DNA from: CBDFGN01 sp965247065
GTDB lineage: Bacteria > Bacteroidota > Bacteroidia > Cytophagales > Cyclobacteriaceae
Length of the DNA: 64,000 nt
Direction of reading: 5' to 3'
Assembly (NCBI GenBank): GCA_965247065.1
Contig: CBDFGN010000005.1
Coordinates: forward strand, 248,001-312,000
Below the pieces are notes generated by a model. That model was not told the DNA's origin, did no database searches, and worked only from the letters and a program-made list of their open reading frames with translations. The translations under genes were made by a program, and so were the position numbers. Each line of letters opens with the position of its first letter. Position 1 is the stretch's first letter. Below, piece after piece: positions 55,370-62,479 of this stretch.

Positions 55370-55440
55370 TTTAAGGCAGTTTTGCAGTTGGCAGTTTGCA
55401 ATTCGCAATTTTTCCTAGCGCTTCAGACTACCGACTAGCT
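55370..55440. repeat. Degenerate GCAGTT / GCAATT and ACTAC-type simple repeat
   Basis: The tract just after the SDR stop holds several copies of GCAGTT and GCAATT, then ACTACCGACTAGCTACTGG-type repeats. Unrelated genes flank it. Confidence 0.55.
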
Positions 55441-55448
55441 ACTGGTGA

Positions 55449-56207
55449 CTACTTCACAATCTGCCTAATCTTATTTTCCTTGAGATATGCTACTTTCTCT
55501 CCCCACTTGATCTTGACCCATACGTCTTTAGTCCCCAGAATTTCCACTTTGTGACCTTTATCGACAACAGCAAGTACATCCGATCCGGCCGAAGGACCTG
55601 ACATCAAGTAGGCGGGCGATTCCAGGATTATGCCTTTTTTATACCTTATGCCGAAGTTGACCAGGTAAGAAAGCAGGCCCAGCGTAATTACGAAAAGTAT
55701 TCCTGCAACTACGGGTCTTTCCCCGGTCTTAATTCTCCGATACAGGATCAGGGCAAACAGAAGCAGTGCAATCCCCAGGATTGCGAGATTGACCTCATTT
55801 TGGAATTTGTAATAATAGCTGAGGAAAAAGTCAAGATCGGTGTACTCATAGCCCACCAGGTTATGATCCTCGGCCAGGTCGTCCATCTTTTTAAGGACCC
55901 TTTCATTGGAAGTAAGCAGGTAATATCGGTTGAGGTAGTATAGGGCCGCAGGGTAATCATTCAAGCCTTCTTTGATAAAGGCCATCTTAAGCAGCATACT
56001 GGGAGAACCCTGATTCCGGTCATGGAATTCCTGATAGATCTTGAATGATTCGGTATACTTGCTTAATTCAAATAGGGAATCGGCGGTGGCCAATGATTGT
56101 TCAAAAACCTGGCCCCGGAGAGGCAAGAAAATGCCCGAAGATATGATCCCTAAAAGGAGGGGGAGTTTAAAAAGGCGACTTGGTGAATTTGACTTTAACA
56201 AGTACAT
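55449..56207 (-). CDS. Membrane protein with TPR-like and SH3-like domains
   Basis: The 252-residue product from ATG 56207 has a signal or first hydrophobic segment (about 8-30), a helical TPR-like part (about 35-110), two transmembrane helices (about 130-152 and 158-180) and a C-terminal bacterial SH3 domain (about 190-250, with V-V-D-K-G-H-K-V-E-I-L-G and W-V-K-I-K-W-G). This is similar to the BatE-type protein of Bacteroidetes aerotolerance operons, but no other bat gene adjoins. The SH3 domain probably binds envelope peptide or glycan. An upstream TTG start would add eight residues. Confidence 0.75.
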   Translation of the reverse strand: MYLLKSNSPSRLFKLPLLLGIISSGIFLPLRGQVFEQSLATADSLFELSKYTESFKIYQEFHDRNQGSPSMLLKMAFIKEGLNDYPAALYYLNRYYLLTSNERVLKKMDDLAEDHNLVGYEYTDLDFFLSYYYKFQNEVNLAILGIALLLFALILYRRIKTGERPVVAGILFVITLGLLSYLVNFGIRYKKGIILESPAYLMSGPSAGSDVLAVVDKGHKVEILGTKDVWVKIKWGEKVAYLKENKIRQIVK

Positions 56208-56271
56208 TTGCACCTCGGTTTTGGGCTGCAATTATCGCACACAGGGAGCGAAATAGCAAGTCTTAGGAATT

Positions 56272-56344
56272 GATTCCGTAGCTCAGTTGGTAGAGCAACG
56301 CCCTTTTAAGGCGTGGGTCCTGAGTTCGAGCCTCAGCGGGATCA
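56272..56344 (+). tRNA. tRNA-Lys (anticodon UUU)
   Basis: 73 bases. Acceptor GATTCCG pairs with CGGGATC (one T-G wobble), discriminator A at 56344, no encoded CCA. The D arm has AGCTCAGTTGGTAGAGC; the anticodon stem ACGCC/GGCGT encloses CTTTTAA with anticodon TTT; the T arm is CTGAG-TTCGAGC-CTCAG. Its 3' end is the integration target of the following island. Confidence 0.97.
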
Positions 56345-56352
56345 CGAAAAGA

Positions 56353-56387
56353 CCTCATGCGTTCTGTATGGGGCATTTTTGTTTTTT
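56353..56387 (+). terminator. Terminator of tRNA-Lys
   Basis: CCTCATGC (56353-56360), loop GTTCT, GTATGGGG (56366-56373), then CATTTTTGTTTTTT. Eight-pair stem with two G-T wobbles, good T-run. Confidence 0.75.
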
Positions 56388-56409
56388 GGGGAACAGTTTT
56401 GGGGAACAG
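56384..56409. repeat. Tandem 13-base repeat TTTTGGGGAACAG
   Basis: Two exact head-to-tail copies (56384-56396, 56397-56409). The reverse complement of its last 11 bases occurs once at 60063-60073, so copies in inverted orientation bracket most of the first island segment. Confidence 0.75.
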
Positions 56410-56412
56410 TTT

Positions 56413-56979
56413 CTAAGCCAATTTTAGATTTGACTTTGGCTTTGAAAATGCTTTCATGATCATTTCATCCTTTTCCGATCTGGCAATATCCCAATAAATC
56501 TTGGTTGTTTCATCTGCTACGTAAATTAGACTATTGTACAATGCTACATCAGTTGGATAATATAATTCACCTATGTCATGACCTTCCTTCCCAATGATCC
56601 TAGTATGGTTACGATCCTGTAATATTATTCGGTGATTATAGAAATCGGATACCACTACGATATCATTATTCACATCAACTGCACTTGGTGCATCCGGTAT
56701 CTCCAATAGGTGAAAAAAATCAATGCCCACATCTGAAATTATTTTGATTGTGTCCGATAAATATTCAGGAACATAAATTTTGGAATGAAAGTTTGATATG
56801 TGCATTGGTCTCTGAAACGGGAAATAGTCATTTAGAATTTTCCCATCCTTAGCAATTACTACCAGTCGGTTGTTATCGGCATCGGATAACCAGATGTTCC
56901 CATTCCAGTAAATAATCCCGACCGGACCAATATTATCCAAATGTAATTCATTGCTAAAATGCCTGAGCGTTATGATCAT
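56413..56979 (-). CDS. NHL-repeat beta-propeller protein, short
   Basis: The 188-residue product is about four blades of NHL-type propeller: I-W-L-S-D-A-D-N-N-R-L-V-V, then V-V-V-S-D-F-Y-N-H-R-I-I-L and a last Y-V-A-D-E-T-T-K-I. A complete propeller needs about six blades, and there is no signal peptide, so the gene may be the surviving part of a longer one. NHL propellers bind protein or RNA; here the role is unknown. It is the gene nearest the tRNA side of the island. Confidence 0.7.
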   Translation of the reverse strand: MIITLRHFSNELHLDNIGPVGIIYWNGNIWLSDADNNRLVVIAKDGKILNDYFPFQRPMHISNFHSKIYVPEYLSDTIKIISDVGIDFFHLLEIPDAPSAVDVNNDIVVVSDFYNHRIILQDRNHTRIIGKEGHDIGELYYPTDVALYNSLIYVADETTKIYWDIARSEKDEMIMKAFSKPKSNLKLA

Positions 56980-56981
56980 TA

Positions 56982-57158
56982 CTAACTACCTGTTTCAGTT
57001 ATTTGGCATTCTTCTTTTTCCAAAAAAGGAATCTGCAACCTCTTCAAAACGTGCTTCCACAAGTCATCGTTTTTTCCCTCAAAAAAAACTAACTTATTAT
57101 CAACAAACTGTCTCTTAGCTTTTATTCCCAATTGCTTGACGACATATACTTTTCTAAT
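56982..57158 (-). other. Open frame in line with the SET gene, no start codon
   Basis: Immediately after the SET gene stop (57159-57161), the same frame stays open for 58 codons to TAG 56982-56984. The peptide looks protein-like (V-V-K-Q-L-G-I-K-A-K-R-Q-F-V-D-N-K-L, then L-W-K-H-V-L-K-R-L) but has no start codon. It may be the fragment of another gene, or the SET stop may be a mutation; I do not recognise it. Confidence 0.3.
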
Positions 57159-57617
57159 TTAGGAAGCATTCACCGCATCTAATTCTAAAAGATAAGGTGC
57201 TGCCCAAGGGCTATACTCCTCTTTTTTATCAACAGCTAAATCTTTCCAACCTGTAATTTTTCCACGACATTGTTTAGAACCACAATTACATTGGGGAGGA
57301 AAGTGTTGAACGGTATAATTTCTCATTGCATAGTCAAATGTAATTTCCTCTCCTTCAGCAATATCCTTTTTTGCTACATAATCGTGGGCACCAGTAGAAT
57401 TAACTTTAATACCACAATTAGGGGTACAAGAGTGATTTACTATGCGAATTGTCTCATTATGTAACACAAACCTATTCAAACCTATTTGCGAGGCATGTGA
57501 ATGATTATTCGATAATTCTTTTTCAATTGTTCCAATTAGTACGATTTCCCCTTTTTTAAAGGGTTTTACTGCAAATACTCCATTACCCTTTAAATGGGTC
57601 TCTTTAATTTCGTTCAT
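57159..57617 (-). CDS. SET-domain protein (lysine methyltransferase-like)
   Basis: The 152-residue product is a compact SET domain with post-SET. Start G-N-G-V-F-A, then V-N-H-S-C-T-P-N-C (SAM and catalytic site) and G-E-E-I-T-F-D-Y (with the catalytic Tyr). Cys residues in C-N-C-G-S-K-Q-C-R-G, with the earlier Cys, form the zinc post-SET site. SET proteins methylate protein lysines; in bacteria they are sporadic and often acquired. The target is unknown. I chose ATG 57617; an in-frame extension to 57671 is basic and adds nothing domain-like. Confidence 0.85.
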   Translation of the reverse strand: MNEIKETHLKGNGVFAVKPFKKGEIVLIGTIEKELSNNHSHASQIGLNRFVLHNETIRIVNHSCTPNCGIKVNSTGAHDYVAKKDIAEGEEITFDYAMRNYTVQHFPPQCNCGSKQCRGKITGWKDLAVDKKEEYSPWAAPYLLELDAVNAS

Positions 57618-57698
57618 TATTTTAATTTTCAGTAAATGATATTTTGCTTTCTTTTTGGTGGAAGCGAACAATTATAATGTTTTATAGAATGTTTGCCT

Positions 57699-57773
57699 TT
57701 AGATCAGCATGGCGGTATATCCGACATTGTCGGTAAACATTATTGCTACTAGCTGGTGGGTTTGTTCAGGCAT
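57699..57773 (-). pseudogene. Truncated 5' end of a class III nucleotide cyclase gene
   Basis: 24 codons from ATG 57773: M-P-E-Q-T-H-Q-L-V-A-I-M-F-T-D-N-V-G-Y-T then A-M-L-I and a stop. This is the start of a class III adenylate/guanylate cyclase domain. It repeats almost exactly the start at 59907 (M-P-E-Q-T-H-Q-L-A-A-I-M-F-T-D-I-V-G-Y-T), where the metal-binding Asp is followed by I instead of N. It is a decayed second copy. Confidence 0.75.
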
Positions 57774-57849
57774 GATTATTCGATTGGGAAGATAAATTGG
57801 ATGAGACACATATTTATCAGTCCGAAAATTACAAACAGGGAATCGCTCC

Positions 57850-58662
57850 TTGGATAAATACTTTCACGAAATTGGGAAAGTGAAGATGGTAACCCCTGAT
57901 GAAGAAGTTGACCTTGCAGTCAGAATCAGAAAGGGAGATCACATAGCTCTTCAAAACTTAGTTAAAGCCAATTTAAGATTTGTTGTTTCTGTGGCGAAAC
58001 AGTATCAAAATCAGGGATTATCACTTGGAGATTTGATCAATGAAGGTAATTTAGGTTCGATCATGGCTGCTCAAAGATATGACGAAAAACGTGGATTTAA
58101 ATTTATCTCTTATGCTGTATGGTGGATAATGCAATCCATTATGGATGCCATAGCCAAGCAGTCAAGGATAGTTCGATTACCTATACATAGAGTTAGTTCC
58201 ATTACCAGAATGAATAGGACCTATTCAGAATTACAACAAAAATATGAGAGGGAACCTTCTGAGGATGAATTGGCTAAGGCTTTAGAAGTTTCCAGCGATG
58301 ACGTTTTCCACACCATTGAAATTTCCAATCGCTATACATCCCTACATGCTCCTATTCTTCAAGATGAAGAAAGCAGCAATTTACTGGATGTGTTGGAATG
58401 CGACACAGTGGATACTCCGGATTCAAAATTAATAAAAGATTCACTGAGGAAAGAACTGCTAACGGCATTGTCTTCTTTAGGACAAAGGGAAGCTACCATA
58501 ATCACCTTATTTTTTGGACTAAGCGGGAAGCCTATGAGATTGGAGGAAATTAGTGAAAAATTCAAACTGACAAGAGAAAGGGTAAGACAAATAAAAAAAA
58601 GGGCGTTAAGCCTACTTCGCTCAAATCCTAAGAGTAGATTATTAAAGGCATATTTAGGTTAA
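57850..58662 (+). CDS. RpoD-like sigma factor, frameshifted near its N-terminus
   Basis: 270 residues from TTG 57850 with sigma-70 regions 1.2, 2 (F-K-F-I-S-Y-A-V-W-W-I), 3 and 4 (L-T-R-E-R-V-R-Q-I-K). It resembles the housekeeping Bacteroidetes sigma, but differs in region 2: the usual L-I-K-A-A-Q-R-F is S-I-M-A-A-Q-R-Y and W-I-R-Q-S-I is W-I-M-Q-S-I. An ATG at 57801 begins a good RpoD start (I-T-N-R-E-S) but runs into a stop at 57855, because one extra base near 57848 breaks the frame. Translation could begin at TTG 57850, or the gene is dead. Confidence 0.75.
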   Translation: MDKYFHEIGKVKMVTPDEEVDLAVRIRKGDHIALQNLVKANLRFVVSVAKQYQNQGLSLGDLINEGNLGSIMAAQRYDEKRGFKFISYAVWWIMQSIMDAIAKQSRIVRLPIHRVSSITRMNRTYSELQQKYEREPSEDELAKALEVSSDDVFHTIEISNRYTSLHAPILQDEESSNLLDVLECDTVDTPDSKLIKDSLRKELLTALSSLGQREATIITLFFGLSGKPMRLEEISEKFKLTRERVRQIKKRALSLLRSNPKSRLLKAYLG

Positions 58663-58775
58663 AATCTTTTTTGGAATCCTCTGCATTAAGATCGATCTCC
58701 AGCCATTCAAAGGCAAGATCATTGGAGGTTCCGGCTGGAAAAAATGTTGAACTTGCAGGTTGGTATCCTGAAAAT

Positions 58776-59669
58776 TTAAATTGATCCCAAATTTCCCTTC
58801 CTAAAGGCTTCGGCCATAGCCTTTGGTACTTCTGCCTCAGCAAGGATCACTTTGGCTCTGGCTTCCTGTGACATTGCTTTCATTTCTTGTTCCGAAGCTA
58901 CTGCCATTGCCCTTCTCTCTTCGGCTTTTGCTTTTGCTACCCTTAAATCAGCATTTGCCTGATCAATTTGAAGTTTGGCACCTATATTCTCGCCAACATC
59001 TACATCGGCTATATCAATGGAAAGTATCTCAAAAGCCGTACCAGCATCCAATCCCCGGTCAAGCACTGTCTTAGAAATATCTTCTGGATTTTCCAAAACT
59101 CGTTTATGTATTGGTGCAGAACCAATGGTAGTAACAATTCCCTCAGCAACTCTTGCTAAAATTGTTTCCTCTCCGGCTCCGCCAACTAATTGCTGAATGT
59201 TTACCCGAACCGTCACCCTTGCTTTAGCAATTAACTGAATACCATCTCCTGCTACTCCTGCAATCGGAGGGGTATCAATCACCTTTGGATTCACCGAAAT
59301 TTGAACTGCTTCGAAAATGTTTCTTCCGGCAAGGTCAATAGCCGTTGCTTGTTTAAAATTAAGTTTTATGTTGGCTTTATCGGCAGAAATCAAGGCTCGG
59401 ATTACTGATGGCACATCTCCACCAGCCAAGTAATGGGTCTCCAACTCAGTTGCGGTCAAATCCAGCCCGGCTTTAGTAGCTGTTATCAGGGACTGAACAA
59501 TTACTCCGGGGGGGACTCTGCGTATTCGCATGAAAACCAATTCAAGCAATCCCACTCTTACCCCAGAAAAAATGGCGGTGATCCAGAGATTAATCGGCAC
59601 AAAATACAGAAATATAAAAAAGCCTGTTAATGCTGCCAGGTTGATAAATATGAAATAATATTCCCCCAT
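58776..59669 (-). CDS. floA: FloA-type flotillin-like protein, truncated at 3' end
   Basis: The 297-residue product has two N-terminal hydrophobic segments (to about 45), the SPFH/FloA body (G-L-D-L-T-A-T-E-L-E-T-H-Y-L-A-G-G and I-L-S-I-D-I-A-D-V-D-V-G) and the Ala/Glu-rich helix (A-K-A-E-E-R-R-A-M-A). FloA makes membrane microdomains. The family continues after G-N-L-G with M-D-Y-Y-x-M-K-N-I and is about 330 residues; here the frame changes to S-I and stops, so about 35 residues are missing. A neighbouring deletion is the likely cause. Confidence 0.85.
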   Translation of the reverse strand: MGEYYFIFINLAALTGFFIFLYFVPINLWITAIFSGVRVGLLELVFMRIRRVPPGVIVQSLITATKAGLDLTATELETHYLAGGDVPSVIRALISADKANIKLNFKQATAIDLAGRNIFEAVQISVNPKVIDTPPIAGVAGDGIQLIAKARVTVRVNIQQLVGGAGEETILARVAEGIVTTIGSAPIHKRVLENPEDISKTVLDRGLDAGTAFEILSIDIADVDVGENIGAKLQIDQANADLRVAKAKAEERRAMAVASEQEMKAMSQEARAKVILAEAEVPKAMAEAFRKGNLGSI

Positions 59670-59679
59670 TTATAAGTCT

Positions 59680-59907
59680 TTATATTACCCGATTTGCTGT
59701 ATCGGATACAACTTTGAAACTGGCTAAAATGCCATCCTCAATTTCCTTAAGCCACTTACCGTTATGTTTTTCAATGATAGGCTTTTGAATGGAACGGTTA
59801 TTTTCAAGTAGTTGAAACGCCTTGTCCTCATCCTCATCCATCAGGGCAGTGTACCCGACAATATCGGTGAACATAATTGCAGCTAGTTGGTGGGTCTGTT
59901 CGGGCAT
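59680..59907 (-). pseudogene. Truncated class III nucleotide cyclase, N-terminal part
   Basis: 75 residues from ATG 59907, the start of a class III adenylate/guanylate cyclase domain: F-T-D-I-V-G-Y-T-A-L with the metal-binding Asp, then K-W-L-K-E-I-E-D-G-I-L-A-S-F. It stops at V-I soon after S-D-T-A-N, so the rest of the catalytic domain is missing. The FloA gene begins ten bases downstream. It cannot be an active cyclase alone. Confidence 0.8.
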
Positions 59908-60062
59908 GATAGCTGATAATCTGCCGATAAGTTAACAATAAGATTGGGTTAATGGAAGGCTGGCAGGGGGATGGAAGATTAGTAGCACAACACCTCATGT
60001 ACTTCCATCAAGTAGATTCCATTTTGGGTACATAGTAGATAGCACTAGATTTCGCAAAACAA

Positions 60063-60073
60063 CTGTTCCCCAA
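60063..60073. repeat. Inverted copy of the GGGGAACAG repeat
   Basis: CTGTTCCCCAA, the reverse complement of the final 11 bases of the tandem repeat at 56384-56409. A further GTGGGGAACA lies at 60081-60090. Confidence 0.6.
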
Positions 60074-60217
60074 TTTATTTGTGGGGAACACTTCTGACTA
60101 AAAATTGTATCAAGTGAACTGACGTAAACTCAACTAAAATCTCCAAAAACCTTCTTCAAATGCTTAATTAAGGTTTTTAGCTAATCTTGATTTAGTCTGG
60201 ATATGAGGATTCTAGAA

Positions 60218-60231
60218 TCAGCGGGATCACG
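60218..60231. other. tRNA-Lys 3' end copy (att-like), first
   Basis: TCAGCGGGATCACG, identical to 56333-56346 at the tRNA end. Right boundary candidate for the first segment. Confidence 0.7.
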
Positions 60232-60369
60232 CAGCCCTGAAGTGAACTTTGCTCTTCTTCCGGTACCTTCTATTCAATAAATCTCCAACAACTGGAGAAT
60301 CAGACCAAAATATTACCTTTATGAGGTTAATTATGATTCAAGCATTTTTAACATTCTAAATCAAACTAA

Positions 60370-60645
60370 ATGCCAAATTATTTAATTGAGATTCCACATT
60401 CAGGAAGCGCTTTGAATGTAAACAGGTTATAAAATTGTTTTGTAACATCGGGTTCACATTTACTTGCAAACGCTCATTGGGGTTGTAAAGATGGTGTTCA
60501 CAAAGCGTGGTTTATAAGCGATTTTGAAAGCAAAGAGGAATCACTCCAAACTGTCCCAGCTTATCCAAAACGTAATGCAAGTATTATAGAATTGGTAAAA
60601 TTCGATAAAGATGATATAGCAAAGTTTGCCGCACCTGATAAATAG
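60370..60645 (+). pseudogene. Small conserved gene broken by an in-frame stop
   Basis: A 92-codon frame from ATG 60370 to TAG 60645, intact except for TAA at 60430-60432 (codon 21). The peptide reads M-P-N-Y-L-I-E-I-P-H-S-G, then after the stop S-G-S-H-L-L-A-N-A-H-W-G-C-K-D-G and H-K-A-W-F-I-S-D-F. It resembles a family of about 90-residue Bacteroidetes proteins of unknown role. A pair of compensating single-base changes would explain the stop equally well. The protein cannot be made as it stands. Confidence 0.7.
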
Positions 60646-61206
60646 TAAACTGCGTTTGCGAATTATGCCTATAACAATTCAACCCATGGTGAGAACTACG
60701 TAGACGCGATAAGGGTTAAATATCGTGTGCGACCAGATTCGGTGGATCACAAACTAAAGTTTTTTGGGATATTCCTAACCCCAGGATCAGTGAAGTCACA
60801 ACTACCACATATTCAAAGGGCTCCATTACTGGCTTGGTCATCCGGTGCCAAAATGCCGGACAACTGGGGCACTAATTAGCATACAACATATCAAAATTCT
60901 ACGGATTAAATTCAGGATCATTATTCGACTCAGCAGAGATGGGCATAGCCGGGGGATGATAAATGTAGGCTGGTGATCGCCTCTTCGATGAATTCCCCCA
61001 GTTCAACCCTTTTTCGATCCCAAGTCTCAGGGTCATAAACCTAAACAAATGCGGGTAGGGTCAGCGCCAACCGGACCAACGCTGGAACCACGCAACCATT
61101 CTCCGGAATCACTTGTATCTATCTTTGAGCTTCACCAATGATGCTCTGGGTCCGGCTGATTTGAAAATTGGTCGGCCAATTTATTTTACCACAAACCACA
61201 AAAATT
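60646..61206. other. Non-coding stretch
   Basis: About 560 bases between the broken gene and the CHRD gene. Short open stretches occur, but none has a start, signal or family pattern I trust. Confidence 0.4.
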
Positions 61207-61641
61207 ATGCAACGAAAATTGTTTTTTTTCTCACTCATGTTTTTCACCGGATTGTTGGTTAATTCCTGTAAGGATGATGAAGCTCCGGCAGACCCTAATG
61301 TAGTATTTACAGCAACGTTGAATGGCGCAAGTCAAGCCACCCCCAACCCATCCACTGCGACTGGGTCAGCTACACTTACTTTTAACCTAGACACGAAAAT
61401 TTTTACAATTGTTGTTACCTACACCGGAATGACGGCAACGGCTGCCCACATTCATAAAGGAGCCGCGGGTGCCTCAGGACCTGTAGTCTTTCCTTTTGCA
61501 TCGGCCACTAGTCCAATTAATTTTACTTCGGAAGCCCTGACATCCGAGGAAGAAGCTGACCTTAATGCTGGGCTTAACTATGTGAACGTCCATAGTGATG
61601 ATTACCCAGGGGGAGAAATAAGAGGACAACTTCTTAAGTAA
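61207..61641 (+). CDS. CHRD-domain lipoprotein
   Basis: The 144-residue product from ATG 61207 has a short signal with a lipobox-like L-V-N-S-C (Cys about 19), then one CHRD domain: V-F-T-A-T-L-N-G, G-S-A-T-L-T-F, A-H-I-H-K-G-A-A-G and N-V-H-S-D-D-Y-P-G-G-E-I-R-G. CHRD is the fold of chordin repeats and is common in secreted bacterial proteins; the function is unknown. It is intact and lies in the second island segment. Confidence 0.85.
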   Translation: MQRKLFFFSLMFFTGLLVNSCKDDEAPADPNVVFTATLNGASQATPNPSTATGSATLTFNLDTKIFTIVVTYTGMTATAAHIHKGAAGASGPVVFPFASATSPINFTSEALTSEEEADLNAGLNYVNVHSDDYPGGEIRGQLLK

Positions 61642-62105
61642 TAGTCCATTTTTGTCAATGAACACGAGGCTGGTTAAGAGGGTGGAGGGTAACCAATAAA
61701 GAATATACCATCGCCTTGCACAGAAGACTCATCGCTATCCAACATTCAGTGGGCGCAGTATGCGCACTCGGAAATTATCATCTCCCTCGGTAATCGATTA
61801 TTGTTTATTGGATAATTCCCCTGGGCCGGCTCGATCAAAGCTCCCAGTTCAATTCTCTTTCTATCCTGATGATCCAGATCACCAATGGATGATCCGTGGA
61901 ACATTCCTTCTTCCGAGTAAAATTCCTAAATTCAACCCAACGCCTGGAAAAAGACCTGGCTAAATACGAAAATGTACAGAATAGATAAACTTGATCTGAT
62001 GCTGTGGTACTTTTTGTGGCAAAATCGGTCAAAATTCACCCGGAATCGTCGTAAGAAATCGCCGTTTTCGGTCTGGTTAGCGGGGTTACTTCCCGCCTGG
62101 CAGGC

Positions 62106-62126
62106 TTCGAGTCTCAGCGGGATCGC
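62106..62126. other. tRNA-Lys 3' end copy (att-like), second
   Basis: Matches tRNA positions 56325-56345 at 19 of 21 bases (two transitions). Right boundary candidate of the whole island; the sequence that follows resembles that after the first copy. Confidence 0.7.
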
Positions 62127-62296
62127 TTTGGCCCCGAAGTGAATTTCAAATTCACGAAGGAAGCCATCCAAGGATGGTCTTTTATCACTGCGACAACCTC
62201 GGGGCAAATCTCAAATGTAAATCCCCCAATCACGGCAAGCTTCAAGACATTAAGTAACATGGATTTCAAAATAGCTCTGATTTGTCCATGAAAGTT

Positions 62297-62315
62297 ATAG
62301 AATCCCAAGTTTGGG
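62297..62315. repeat. ATAGAATCCCAA-x-TTTGGG motif, copy 1
   Basis: A short imperfect dyad (CCCAA, two bases, TTGGG) within a longer motif that recurs at 63332-63349, on the other side of the DUF4382 gene. Confidence 0.5.
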
Positions 62316-62422
62316 AATTGAAGCTTTCCAGGAGTGCTCTCCGGATGACCCTCACAGGAAGCACAATCTGGATTGACAACCATGACAACATGAAGCTCAG
62401 AAAAAAGTGTCAAAACTGAGCT

Positions 62423-62430
62423 TACCTTTG
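62423..62430 (+). promoter_or_regulatory. Possible promoter element (TACCTTTG)
   Basis: Fits TAnnTTTG; 49 bases before the DUF4382 ATG. No clear -33 element. Confidence 0.35.
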
Positions 62431-62479
62431 TTAAACCGTTGGTATCAATGAGTGTCAAATCAGAAATAAACCAGCAATT

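Larger units (their letters stand above)
59908..60369. other. Non-coding stretch with tRNA-Lys 3' copy
   Basis: 462 bases without a credible gene. It holds the GGGGAACA inverted copies (60063-60090) and the 14-base tRNA-end copy at 60218-60231, then AT-rich sequence. Confidence 0.5.
56345..62126. mobile_element. Genomic island at tRNA-Lys, two joined segments
   Basis: The tRNA 3' end recurs at 60218-60231 (14 identical bases) and at 62106-62126 (19 of 21 bases of the T-arm and acceptor end). After both copies a second matching stretch follows (CCCTGAAGTGAACTTT and CCCCGAAGTGAATTTC). This is what two successive integrations at one attB leave. The first segment is about 3.9 kb, the second about 1.9 kb. 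No integrase is present, and several genes inside are truncated or frameshifted. I infer a decayed or trans-mobilised island. Confidence 0.7.
61642..62479. other. Intergenic stretch with second tRNA-end copy
   Basis: 838 bases without a credible gene. It holds the tRNA-Lys end copy at 62106-62126, a CCCAA/TTGGG motif at 62297-62315 and a possible promoter at 62423. Confidence 0.45.

Noticed and set aside
60646..61160. Possible decayed gene reading Y-R-V-R-P-D-S-V-D-H-K-L-K-F on the plus strand
   Set aside because: A short open stretch with no start or family match; not enough to call a pseudogene.
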